A DNA stretch of 42,449 bases from positions 1 to 42,449 of the forward strand of contig SIAN01000035.1 of the NCBI GenBank assembly GCA_009691715.1, in the 5' to 3' direction. Both the position numbers and the translations under genes were made by a program. The notes below the pieces were generated by a model. It had not been told where the DNA came from. It saw nothing but the letters and a program-made list of their open reading frames with translations, and did no database searches. Of this stretch, positions 33,232 to 42,449 are shown piece by piece. Each line of letters begins with the position of its first letter. Position 1 is the stretch's first letter. The DNA comes from Planctomycetota bacterium (GTDB taxonomy: Bacteria > Planctomycetota > B15-G4 > SIAN01).

Positions 33232-35433
33232 TCACTCCGGCGCGATCGCCGACTTCACCGCGACGATCTCGAAGTTCGACGCCTTGCCGCCGAGTTCGGC
33301 GATCACGGTCTCGCCGACCTTGTGGCCCATCAGCGACCGCGCGAAGTTGGCGCGGTAGTCGAGGCGGTCCGCATCGAGGTCAGCGTCCCACGGCCCGAGG
33401 AAGGTGAACTCGCGCACCTTTCCGGTCGTGATCTCCTTCAGCGAGACGGTCGAGCCGATCGTGACCTCGCCGTCCTTCAACAGCGCCGCCGTGATCGACT
33501 GGGCGCGACGGATCTCCTCGACCATCTCCTCGGCGCGTTTGGTGAGGCGCGCGCGTTCCTCGAGTGCGGCGGTGTACTCGGCGTTCTCCGAAAGGTCGCC
33601 GAACGCGGCCGCGCGCCCGACCGCCGCGAAGATGTTCGGGAGGTCGACGTTGGTGAGGTGCTCGTACTCGGCGTTGCGCTTGTGGATGCCGTCCTCGGTG
33701 CAAAAGATGACCGACGGATCGAGGTGAGGCGGCAGGACCTCCTCGCGCTTCGCGAGCTCTTTGTGCACCTCGCCGAACACCTGCATCATGATGATCTGGG
33801 TGTGGTCGGTGAGGCCGCGCAGCATCTCGATCCGGCGCTTGAGCAGACGCGCGTTGTCGAGGTTCAAGGTCTTCACCAGTCCGCGGAACTCCTTGCCGTT
33901 GCCATCGGTGAGCTCTTTCCCGACCTGGCGCTGCAGCGCGCGCAGCCGCGGATCGGGCGCCTTGCCGGAGCCTTCTCCCATCGCGAGGCAACGCTCGACC
34001 AGCGCCTTCTGCTCGATCCCCTCGAACATTGCGGCGTAGCGCGGATGGACACAGCGGCGGCGCGCGAAGACCAGCAGTTCGGGATGCGCGTCGAGGCGGC
34101 GCATCGCCTCGTTCAGCAGCAGCTTCAAGTCCTCCACGCGGCCGGCATCGAGGAGTTCCGGCACCAGCATGTCGAGCAGGCGCGCGCTCGACAGCTTGAG
34201 CAGGGCGAGGAGGCGGTCGGGGTAGGTCGTTCCCGAGAACTCGCGGAAGTGATCGAGGGCGCGCTTCTCGTGCTTGGGGTTGCCGAGGTCGGAGAGGCGG
34301 CGGAAGAAGGTCCGCTCGTCGCTCATCTCCTTCTTCAGCTGTTCGTCGAGGACGAGACGAGTGAGCTTCTGCTGTTCGGCGATGTCGTCGGCGAGGAGGA
34401 GCAGTTCGAGCGAGGACGACTCATCGGAGGCGGAGTGCTTGCGCGCACCTTCGCACAGCACCGGGAAGAGATCGGCCATCACCTTCGGATCGGGCGTGCC
34501 GCGTTCGGCGATGCCCTTCAGCATCGTGTTGGCGAAGTCGAGGACCTGCTTCGCCGTGATCGCCTTCTTCATCGCGACGAGGCGGTCGTCGGCGTTGACC
34601 TGGCGCCAGACGATCTTGGTGCCTTGCAGTTCCACGTCCGCGCGTTGCAGCGCCGCCTTGCGCGCGCTGGTCCAGAACCGGCTCCACTTCGCGGCGGGGA
34701 CGATCGCGCCTTCGAGGCAGCCGCGCACCATTGCGACATCGGCGGGGCGGTTGAGCTGCCGCAGGATGCGGGCGATCACCTCGCCGGGGTCGTTCTCGCA
34801 CATCGCGCGCAGTTCGTCGGCCTTGAAGTGCTTCAAGACGCGCCAGTCTTCGGGCGACAGCGGCTTCAGCGTCTGCATCGCCGAGCGGACCGGCATCGAG
34901 TGCTTGCGCCCGCCCTCGAACGTGATCGTCAATTCGCGCGCAACGAGGTCGAGACCATCAATGACGCCGACGCCCCAGCCGGTGGCGTGGTGGGCGTAGC
35001 AGCCGACGTCGTAGGCCCACATCTTCTGCAAGTCGGTGAGCGCAGCGTCGATCGCCGTGTCGGCGCGCAGGCCGCAGGCGTCGAGGAAGAGCTCGAACGC
35101 GGGGCTCGACGCGTGGAAGTCCTGCAGCGCGCGGGCAAGTGTCGTGCGATGGCCGCGGTCTTTCTCGAGCGCGCCGGCGATGAAGGAGTGGAGGCGGACG
35201 CGCTGCTCGGGCGTGCCGCACTTTTCATAGTGCTCGACGGCGAAGGTGAGCAGGTGACCCGCCTGCGCGCGCTTGTTGGTCGTTTTCATTTCTTCCGCGA
35301 TGCGCAACCAATCGTCGAGCCGATCGGGCGAGGAGGCGAAGGCTTCCTTGAATTTCGCCTCGAGCGTCTGCGAGGCCGCCTTGCGCGCAAGGTTGAAGAG
35401 CTCGTCGAAGACTGGATCGGTGGGTGGGCTCAA
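33232..35433 (-). CDS. greA: GreA-type transcription elongation factor with a giant N-terminal extension
   Basis: 733 residues from TTG at 35433. The last 170 residues contain the GreA coiled-coil tip motif GDLSENAEYTAALEE (about 612-626), with the acidic D and E that coordinate magnesium in the polymerase channel. They also contain the C-terminal FKBP-like domain (VTIGSTVSLKEITTGK ... RSLMGHKVGETVI). GreA rescues backtracked RNA polymerase by stimulating transcript cleavage and normally has about 158 residues. Here some 550 mostly helical residues precede it, including a small beta segment (GWGVGVIDGLDLVARELTITFEGG) reminiscent of a CarD/Tudor-like fold. Chlamydial GreA is also extended. The start is TTG at 35433, with GAGGATC upstream; another TTG at 35502 is in frame but adds non-conserved sequence. 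The pfk gene follows. Confidence 0.85.
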   Translation of the reverse strand: MSPPTDPVFDELFNLARKAASQTLEAKFKEAFASSPDRLDDWLRIAEEMKTTNKRAQAGHLLTFAVEHYEKCGTPEQRVRLHSFIAGALEKDRGHRTTLARALQDFHASSPAFELFLDACGLRADTAIDAALTDLQKMWAYDVGCYAHHATGWGVGVIDGLDLVARELTITFEGGRKHSMPVRSAMQTLKPLSPEDWRVLKHFKADELRAMCENDPGEVIARILRQLNRPADVAMVRGCLEGAIVPAAKWSRFWTSARKAALQRADVELQGTKIVWRQVNADDRLVAMKKAITAKQVLDFANTMLKGIAERGTPDPKVMADLFPVLCEGARKHSASDESSSLELLLLADDIAEQQKLTRLVLDEQLKKEMSDERTFFRRLSDLGNPKHEKRALDHFREFSGTTYPDRLLALLKLSSARLLDMLVPELLDAGRVEDLKLLLNEAMRRLDAHPELLVFARRRCVHPRYAAMFEGIEQKALVERCLAMGEGSGKAPDPRLRALQRQVGKELTDGNGKEFRGLVKTLNLDNARLLKRRIEMLRGLTDHTQIIMMQVFGEVHKELAKREEVLPPHLDPSVIFCTEDGIHKRNAEYEHLTNVDLPNIFAAVGRAAAFGDLSENAEYTAALEERARLTKRAEEMVEEIRRAQSITAALLKDGEVTIGSTVSLKEITTGKVREFTFLGPWDADLDADRLDYRANFARSLMGHKVGETVIAELGGKASNFEIVAVKSAIAPE

Positions 35434-35541
35434 GGTGATCCTCGGCGACGGAAGCTGCGCGAAATTGGGGCGGCTAGGATAGCGAGCCTTTTCGCGCCCC
35501 AAGCGACGCAGAACGCGGTGCGGCAGGGCGAAGGTGCGCGC

Positions 35542-35547
35542 AGGAGG
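35542..35547 (+). promoter_or_regulatory. Ribosome-binding site fixing a GTG start
   Basis: AGGAGG four bases before GTG at 35552 decides the start of the CMD-like gene over an in-frame GTG 18 bases earlier. Confidence 0.65.
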
Positions 35548-35551
35548 TGCC

Positions 35552-35917
35552 GTGGCGTCGAAACAGCTGCAGCCAAACCGGCCGAAGAAGGCGTTGAAGA
35601 AGGCCCCGCCGGCCTACCAGCGCTTCGTGCGCCGTTTCCCGGGGCTCGGCAAGGCGTGGGAGCAACTTGGGGACGCCGGCGCCGAGGCTGGGCCGCTCGA
35701 CGCGAAAATGCAGCGGCTGATCAAGTTGGCGCTGGCGATCGGGTCGCGGCAGGAGGGGGCGGTGCATTCGGGGGTCCGCAAGGCGCTGGCGGCCGGAGCG
35801 AGCACCACGGAGGTCGAGCAGGTCGTCGCGCTGGCGGCGTCGCTGATCGGGCTGCCGGCCTGCGTCGCGGCGTTCTGCTGGGTGAGCGAAGAGGCGGCGA
35901 CAAACGGGCGCGGGTGA
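35552..35917 (+). CDS. Carboxymuconolactone decarboxylase-like (AhpD-fold) protein lacking cysteines
   Basis: 121 residues. The helical pattern DAKMQRLIKLALAIGSRQEGAVHSGVRKALAAGASTTEVEQVVALAASLIGLPACVAAF is that of the CMD family. In AhpD-type peroxidases this region carries CxxC, and CMD-like proteins often keep one cysteine before the histidine. Here the stretch reads EGAVHSGVRKA, so only the histidine is kept and thiol peroxidase chemistry is unlikely. The N-terminus is Lys/Pro-rich (KQLQPNRPKKALKKAPP). It is divergently oriented to greA with a 118-bp gap. Function unknown; a metal- or ligand-binding role is possible. Confidence 0.78.
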   Translation: MASKQLQPNRPKKALKKAPPAYQRFVRRFPGLGKAWEQLGDAGAEAGPLDAKMQRLIKLALAIGSRQEGAVHSGVRKALAAGASTTEVEQVVALAASLIGLPACVAAFCWVSEEAATNGRG

Positions 35918-36056
35918 GGCAACCCCTCCCGCGACAGCCGCTGTGAGCCTACTCTGGCGGTCGCTCGTTAGATTCGGCGCCGACTCGATTCGACTCGACT
36001 CGCGACGATGACGGCGCGACCGACCGATCCCCTCGCACCTTGAAAAGGAGTCTCCG

Positions 36057-37583
36057 ATGAACGCGCGTGCGACCCGTCCGCCGACTCCTCGCTCGCTGGC
36101 TCTGGGACTCGGTGCGCTTGCGGCGGCGTTGTTCGCGCCCGCGGCGTCGGCGCAGTTGCAGGTCACGTTCCGCGATGCCGATCTCGGCGGCACCGTCGAC
36201 GTCGTCATGTCGGCGCCGATCGGGACGACCTACATCACGATCGTCAGCCTGACCGAAGGGCCAACCTATTTCGGCCCGAAGCATCCGGTCGGCTACCTCG
36301 ACGTCGACCTCGCGCTGCTCGACCTGTCGTTCCTGCTGCCGAACTTCTTCGCCACGATGGCGGCGCCTGGCAGCGTGACCGAGCAGTTCGACCTCGACCC
36401 CGACCCGACGCTCGACGGGATCGTCGCCAACCTGCAGATGTGCTCGTTGGTGAGCGGCAAGCTCACCGAGAAGTCGAATCTCTGCAAGATCACCTTCGCC
36501 TTCCCGGATGCGTGGCATCACTCGGTCGCGTCGCTGATCAACGATCCGACCGGAGTTCCGGCGATCGAGCTCGATGATGGGCGCATCGCGCTGTTCGGCG
36601 CGGCCGGCGTCAACATCGACGCGTGCGAAGCGTGGGAGCCGTGGCGGCAGCTGTCGAGCACGCTCGCACCGTTGCCGGTCGGCCGCGCGGCGCACACCGT
36701 GACCAAGCTGCAGGACGGGCGCGTGCTGGTGTGCGGCGGCGCCGACATCAACCTGGCGGCGCTCGGAACCGGCGAAGTCTACGACCCGTTGACAGACACC
36801 TGGACTGCGACGGCCGCGATGACGAGCGTCCGCGTCGCGCACAGTGCGCGCCTGCTTTCGGACGGCCGCGTGCTGGTCGCTGGCGGAACGACCGACATCA
36901 GCGATGCGCTCGCCGGCGCCACCCATGCGCTGAAGAGCTGCGAGCTCTACGACCCAGTGACCAACAGCTGGAGCGCCGGACCGAACATGGCGCGCCCGCA
37001 CGTCGCGCACATGGCGGTCACGATGGCGAGCGGCGACGCGCTGATCGGCGGCGGCGGCACCTATTCGACGATCTTCGGCATCCGCATTCCGGCTATCGAC
37101 AACCACGCGCAGGCGTTCCAGCTGCCGGCCGGCAGTTGGACCGCAGAAGTGACGATGAAGGCCGCGCGCGCCGGTGCGAGTGTGGTGCTGCTGGCCGACG
37201 GCCGCGCGCTGGTGTGCGGCGGCATCGGCGGCTCGATCACGTCGCCGAGCAATCTCACGTCGTCGGAGACGTTTGATCCGGTGCTGGCGAAGTGGACCAC
37301 GCGCGGCGCGATGAGCGTGGGGCGGTCCGGGATGGCGCTCGCCGTGCTGTTTGGCACCAACCGCGTGCTGGTCGCCGGCGGCGCGACCGGCACCAGTGTC
37401 ACGGCGCCGGTGCCGACCGATCTGGTCGAGCTGTTCGATCCGGTCCTGAACGTGTTCACGGTGAAGGCGCCACTCCCCGAAGCGCGCGCGGGTGCTGCGG
37501 CGATCGTGCTGGGGAGCCACCACGCGGCCGTCTTCGGCGGTGTCGGCGGCGTGCCGACGGCGGTGGCGATCTATCACGACTGA
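36057..37583 (+). CDS. Exported Kelch-repeat protein
   Basis: 508 residues. AAAAGGAG lies nine bases upstream of the ATG. A signal peptide ends near AAASAQ. Residues about 35-190 are a beta-rich N-terminal region without a family I recognise. Residues about 195-505 hold about six Kelch blades with the usual GR..H, DGRVLVCGG and YDP.T..W pattern: DGRVLVCGGADINL ... VYDPLTDTW, DGRVLVAGG ... LYDPVTNSW, DGRALVCGG ... TFDPVLAKW and NRVLVAGG ... LFDPVLNVF. They should close into a six-bladed propeller outside the cytoplasm, and no catalytic residues can be assigned. The stop lies 42 bp before the PSD1 gene on the same strand, so co-transcription is plausible. Confidence 0.83.
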   Translation: MNARATRPPTPRSLALGLGALAAALFAPAASAQLQVTFRDADLGGTVDVVMSAPIGTTYITIVSLTEGPTYFGPKHPVGYLDVDLALLDLSFLLPNFFATMAAPGSVTEQFDLDPDPTLDGIVANLQMCSLVSGKLTEKSNLCKITFAFPDAWHHSVASLINDPTGVPAIELDDGRIALFGAAGVNIDACEAWEPWRQLSSTLAPLPVGRAAHTVTKLQDGRVLVCGGADINLAALGTGEVYDPLTDTWTATAAMTSVRVAHSARLLSDGRVLVAGGTTDISDALAGATHALKSCELYDPVTNSWSAGPNMARPHVAHMAVTMASGDALIGGGGTYSTIFGIRIPAIDNHAQAFQLPAGSWTAEVTMKAARAGASVVLLADGRALVCGGIGGSITSPSNLTSSETFDPVLAKWTTRGAMSVGRSGMALAVLFGTNRVLVAGGATGTSVTAPVPTDLVELFDPVLNVFTVKAPLPEARAGAAAIVLGSHHAAVFGGVGGVPTAVAIYHD

Positions 37584-37625
37584 GATCAGTCACTTCGCCG
37601 CCCGAGGCGCCGCAGAGACCGTCTG

Positions 37626-40619
37626 ATGGTGGCAGTGGCAGCGCTCGTGAGGTGGGTCTTGGCGCTCGCGCACGCGGGCGATGCCGGTCTCAGCGATGTC
37701 CGCTTCAATGACGTCGGCTTCGTCCGTTTCAATCGCGACGTGCGGCCGATCCTGGCCGATCGCTGCTTCGCCTGTCACGGACCCGATGCGAGCCAACGCG
37801 AAGCCGAGCTGCGCCTCGACACGCGCGAAGGGCTGTTTGGCTTGGTGGGTGGATCGGGCGACGCCATTCCAGGTGTCGTCGTGCCGGGAGCTCTGGCGAA
37901 GAGCGAGCTTTGGCGCCGCGTGGCCGAGGCCGATCCGGAAGAACGGATGCCGCCGGTCGATCACGGCAAGGCGCTGCCGGCCGAGGCGCTCGCCACGCTG
38001 CGAAGCTGGATCGAGCAGGGTGCGCAGTGGGAAGGGCACTGGTCGTTTGAGCCGGTCGCACGGCCGGCGGTGCCCGCGATCGACGGTCGCGATCGATTTG
38101 TCCGCAACGAAGTCGACGCGTTCGTTCTCGCCGCGCTTCGCGAGCACGCGCTTGCGCCCCAGATCGAGGCCGATCGCACGACGCTGATCCGGCGATTGAG
38201 CTTCGACCTGACCGGATTGCCGCCGACGCCGGCCGAGGTAAAGCGCTTCGTCGCCGACGCCGCGCCGGATGCCTTCGAGCGGCAGGTCGACGCGCTGCTG
38301 GCGTCGCCGCACTACGGCGAGCGGATGGCGATGCAGTGGCTTGACCTGGTGCGCTACGCCGACAGTGTCGGCTACCACGGCGACCAGGAGGTGAGCGTTT
38401 CGCCGTTCCGCGACTGGGTGATCGGCGCGTGGAACGAGAACCTTCCGTTCGACCAGTTCACGATCGAGCAGCTGGCGGGCGATCTGCTGCCGTCGCCGAC
38501 GCTGCAGCAACGGATCGCATCGGGCTACAACCGGCTCGGGATGATGAGCGCCGAGGGCGGCGTCCAGCCGAAGGAGTATCTGGCGAAGTACGCCGCCGAA
38601 CGGGTGCGCAATCTCGGCGGGACGTGGCTCGGCGCGACGCTCGGTTGCTGCGAATGCCACGATCACAAGTTCGATCCGTTCGCGACGCGCGACTTCTATT
38701 CGTTCGAGGCGTTTTTCGCCGACCTGCGCGAACGCGGGCTCTATTCCGGCGCCGAGGGCGACGGCAACTGGGGGCCGAAGATCGCGGTGCCGACCGCCGA
38801 GCAGGCGGCGCGGCAGGCGGAGCTCGAGCGCGCGATCGCGAAGACGCAGCCGGGTTGGACGGTGTTGCGGCCGGCGACGGCGGTGAGCGAGGCGGGCGCG
38901 GCGCTCACCACGCAGGACGATGGTTCGCTGCTCGCGAGCGGGACGAATCCGGCGACCGATGTCTACCGGCTGACGTTCGACGCAGTGCCCGACGTCGTGA
39001 CGGCGATCCGCATCGAGGTACTGCCGGATGACTCGTTGCCGAATCGCGGACCGGGGCGCGCCGGCAACGGCAACTTCGTGCTGAGCGAGTTGGTCGCGCG
39101 GGTCGGGGCGCGCGATGGGGCGGCGGCGCCAGCGTTGTTGGCCTTCGCGGGGGCGGCCGCGAGCTACGAGCAGACCGGAGCGGCAGAAGGCAATCCGTAC
39201 GGCAAGTGGGCGGTGGCGGCGGCGATCGACGGCGACGCCAAGGGGCCGACCTGGGGCTGGGCGGTGATGGAGCAGGCCGGTCGCGCGAACGTCGCCGTGT
39301 TCGAGCTGGCGCAGCCGCTCGTCGCCCCAGCTGCCGCCCCCGCTGCCGCCGGCGCCGTGATCCGGCTCGAGCTCGATCTGCTGCAGCGGCTCGACAATCC
39401 GCAGCACACGCTCGGGCGCTTCCGTATCGCCGTCACCAGCGCTCCGATGGCGCTCGGGTCGATCGAGCGGCTCGCGGCGCTGGAACGCGAGCGCGCCGCG
39501 CTCGACGCCGCGATCGTCCACACGCTGGTCGCCGAGTCGGTCGAGCCGCGGCCGATCCGTGTCCTCGCGCGCGGCAACTGGATGGACGAGACCGGCGAGC
39601 TGCGCGAGCCGAGCGTGCCTGCGTTTCTGCCACAGACGGCGATGCCGGCCGATCGGCGGCCCACGCGGCTCGACCTCGCGCGCTGGCTGGTGCATCGCGA
39701 TCACCCGCTCACGGCGCGCGTCTTCGTCAATCGCCTGTGGCAGCAGTTCTTCGGCGCCGGCCTTTCACGCAAACTCGACGATCTCGGCGTGCAGGGCGAT
39801 TGGCCGAGCCATCCGGAGCTGCTCGATTGGCTTGCGTCGCGCTTCGTCGATTCCGGATTCGACGTCAAGGCGCTGGTGCGGCTGCTGGTCCACTCGGCGA
39901 GCTACCGGCAGTCGTCGCGCAGCGATGCTCGGCGCGACGAGCTCGATCCCGCCAATCGCTGGCTGTCGCGGCAGGGGCGTTTCCGGCTCGACGCCGAGTT
40001 GGTGCGCGACCTGGCGTTGCGCGCGAGCGGTCTGCTGGTCGAGCGCGTTGGCGGCACCAGCGTGCGGCCCTATCAGCCGCCCGGCTACTGGGCCTATCTC
40101 AACTTCCCGACGCGCGAGTGGCAGGCGAGCAGCGGCGAGGCGCTCTGGCGGCGCGGCCTCTACACGCATTGGCAGCGGCAGTACCTCCATCCGTCGCTCA
40201 TGGCGTTCGATGCGCCGAGTCGCGAGGAGTGCACCGCAGAGCGCGGGCGCTCGAACACGCCGTTGCAGGCGCTGGTGCTGCTGAACGACCCGATCTACGT
40301 CGAGGCCGCGCGCGTCTTCGCCGAGCGGATCGTGCGCGAGGGCGGCGACTCGTTCGCGGCGCGCGTGCGCTTCGCCTTCGCCCGAGTCCTGTCGCGTGCG
40401 CCCCGAGCGGAAGAGGTGGCCGCGCTCGAACGGTTGTTCGCGACGCAGCTTCAGGCCTATCGAGCGGACGTCGCCGCGGCGCGGCAGGTGATCGCCGTCG
40501 GAGCGGCGCCGGTGGCGAGTGATCTAGGCGGCGGCGATGGCCGCGTCATCGAGCTTGCCGCATGGACCAGCGTCGCGCGGGCGCTGCTCAATTTGCACGA
40601 GGCGGTCACGCGCAACTGA
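37626..40619 (+). CDS. Planctomycete PSCyt1-DUF1549-DUF1553 (PSD1) cytochrome-type protein
   Basis: 997 residues. A short signal (VAALVRWVLALAHAGDA) precedes the PSCyt1 domain, whose NRDVRPILADRCFACHGPDA contains a CxxCH heme motif at C47-H51. DUF1549 (PSCyt2) spans about 155-375, with LIRRLSFDLTGLPPTP, PFDQFTIEQLAGDLLP and a second CxxCH in GCCECHDHKFDPF near residue 341. A variable beta-rich insert follows. DUF1553 (PSD1) spans about 675-940, with RLDLARWLVHRDHPLTARVFVNRLWQQFFG, FDVKALVRLLVHSASYRQSS and ERGRSNTPLQALVLLNDP. These proteins are widespread in Planctomycetota and usually sit beside a DUF1501 gene, as here. They are thought to be periplasmic, perhaps acting in polysaccharide breakdown; the reaction is unproven. 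Confidence 0.93.
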   Translation: MVAVAALVRWVLALAHAGDAGLSDVRFNDVGFVRFNRDVRPILADRCFACHGPDASQREAELRLDTREGLFGLVGGSGDAIPGVVVPGALAKSELWRRVAEADPEERMPPVDHGKALPAEALATLRSWIEQGAQWEGHWSFEPVARPAVPAIDGRDRFVRNEVDAFVLAALREHALAPQIEADRTTLIRRLSFDLTGLPPTPAEVKRFVADAAPDAFERQVDALLASPHYGERMAMQWLDLVRYADSVGYHGDQEVSVSPFRDWVIGAWNENLPFDQFTIEQLAGDLLPSPTLQQRIASGYNRLGMMSAEGGVQPKEYLAKYAAERVRNLGGTWLGATLGCCECHDHKFDPFATRDFYSFEAFFADLRERGLYSGAEGDGNWGPKIAVPTAEQAARQAELERAIAKTQPGWTVLRPATAVSEAGAALTTQDDGSLLASGTNPATDVYRLTFDAVPDVVTAIRIEVLPDDSLPNRGPGRAGNGNFVLSELVARVGARDGAAAPALLAFAGAAASYEQTGAAEGNPYGKWAVAAAIDGDAKGPTWGWAVMEQAGRANVAVFELAQPLVAPAAAPAAAGAVIRLELDLLQRLDNPQHTLGRFRIAVTSAPMALGSIERLAALERERAALDAAIVHTLVAESVEPRPIRVLARGNWMDETGELREPSVPAFLPQTAMPADRRPTRLDLARWLVHRDHPLTARVFVNRLWQQFFGAGLSRKLDDLGVQGDWPSHPELLDWLASRFVDSGFDVKALVRLLVHSASYRQSSRSDARRDELDPANRWLSRQGRFRLDAELVRDLALRASGLLVERVGGTSVRPYQPPGYWAYLNFPTREWQASSGEALWRRGLYTHWQRQYLHPSLMAFDAPSREECTAERGRSNTPLQALVLLNDPIYVEAARVFAERIVREGGDSFAARVRFAFARVLSRAPRAEEVAALERLFATQLQAYRADVAAARQVIAVGAAPVASDLGGGDGRVIELAAWTSVARALLNLHEAVTRN

Positions 40620-40663
40620 GATGACGAAGCGTGCTCGAACCGGGAGTCAGTAGGGAAGACTGC

Positions 40664-42097
<1,434 letters not shown>

Positions 42098-42136
42098 AAT
42101 GCTGCGCTCGCCAGCCGGGGCGACGCGTCGCCGTCC

Positions 42137-42165
42137 TTGACCCTGCTCGCCGCCGCACCTAAGAC
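42137..42165 (+). promoter_or_regulatory. Possible promoter of the tRNA gene
   Basis: TTGACC (42137-42142) and TAAGAC (42160-42165) are 17 bases apart, resembling a vegetative sigma-70 promoter with a weak -10 box, about 65 bases before the tRNA. A short perfect palindrome GGCGACGCGTCGCC lies just upstream at 42119-42132. Confidence 0.3.
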
Positions 42166-42229
42166 CTGCCGACCCTGCGCGACGTCTCTCTCGCAAGAGC
42201 AAGCCGGCCGCGCGTCCTCGTCCACCGGT

Positions 42230-42307
42230 CGGGCCGTAGCGCAGCTTGGCTAGCGCGCTTGCTTGGGGTGCAAGAGGTCGGGAGTTCAAATCTCCTCGGC
42301 CCGACCA
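42230..42307 (+). tRNA. tRNA-Pro (anticodon GGG)
   Basis: A full cloverleaf of 78 nt. The acceptor stem CGGGCCG (42230-42236) pairs with CGGCCCG (42297-42303), followed by discriminator A and an encoded CCA. The D-arm is GCGC...GCGC, the anticodon stem CTTGC/GCAAG holds the loop TTGGGGT with anticodon GGG at 42265-42267 and G37, and the T-loop is TTCAAAT. Anticodon GGG and G37 identify proline. It reads CCC and CCU codons. Confidence 0.95.
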
Positions 42308-42436
42308 ATGGGATTCGATCCTAAGTTCGGCTGAATGCGGCACTTGCGCATACCCGCCTTCTCGGCGGTGCGGCCAAAGGACCAGCAACGATCGGGGTCA
42401 ACTGACCCAGATCGGGGCTTCCTGAGGAGCACCGAC

Positions 42437-42449
42437 GTGAAGAAGCATG
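42437..42449 (+). CDS. First codons of a gene cut by the window end
   Basis: GAGGAG at 42424-42429 lies seven bases before GTG at 42437, which opens a frame beginning M-K-K-H. Only four codons are present, so nothing can be said of the product. The 129 bases between the tRNA and this start hold no other gene I can see. Confidence 0.4.

Noticed and set aside
33232..35433. A run of overlapping plus-strand open frames opposite greA
   Set aside because: They are long only because of the high GC content. Their translations are Arg/Ala/Gly-rich with no domain, and the minus strand has a clear GreA domain.
42230..42307. tRNA-Pro as an integration site for a mobile element
   Set aside because: No integrase, no repeated tRNA 3' end and no base-composition shift is visible within the window.

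Overview
The window is high-GC bacterial chromosome and most likely comes from a member of the Planctomycetota. The strongest taxonomic signal is the adjacent pair at 37.6-42.1 kb: a PSCyt1/DUF1549/DUF1553 (PSD1) cytochrome-type protein followed by a Tat-exported DUF1501 protein. That pairing is characteristic of the phylum. Supporting signals are a DUF1080 protein, several very large exported FG-GAP, TPR-ASPIC, Kelch and carboxypeptidase-regulatory-like proteins, and a greatly extended GreA. The lineage below phylum cannot be read from the sequence.

Layout. 0-5.6 kb: an M16 zinc-peptidase-like protein (+), an exported fusion of a periplasmic-binding domain with a metzincin-type protease (-), and a ketoacyl-synthase protein whose second half is a decayed copy (+). 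5.7-7.1 kb: cytochrome oxidase subunits III and IV plus a possible tiny membrane subunit with a CTG start. 7.1-14.1 kb (-): two paralogous membrane-anchored carboxypeptidase-regulatory-like proteins (one frameshifted), a 2Fe-2S ferredoxin and an EVE-domain protein. 14.3-18.4 kb (+): a membrane protein like the N-terminal part of PuuD, a strong terminator, a DUF523 protein, a DUF1080 protein, and a stop-interrupted HEAT-like gene flanked by two copies of a 51-bp palindromic element.

18.4-20.5 kb (-): argS. 20.6-27.9 kb (+): two tandem paralogous TPR/FG-GAP/ASPIC proteins of about 1,200 residues with a large shared C-terminal module. 28.0-30.0 kb: a multiply inactivated beta-propeller lipoprotein pseudogene. 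30.1-31.8 kb: an FG-GAP protein. 31.9-35.4 kb (-): an extended GreA followed by a phosphofructokinase with mixed phosphoryl-donor residues. 35.5-42.1 kb (+): a CMD-like protein, a Kelch protein, then PSD1 and DUF1501. 42.2 kb: tRNA-Pro(GGG), followed by the first codons of a new gene.

Functionally this is a core-genome segment (argS, greA, pfk, cox, tRNA) interleaved with secretome genes of unknown role. I see no integrase, transposase, CRISPR array, phage gene or restriction system. The most noteworthy points are the new-looking domain fusions, the tandem giant surface proteins, the paired palindromes, and a cluster of decaying paralogs. Three genes carry frameshifts or stops, so sequencing or assembly error must be excluded before calling all of them biological.
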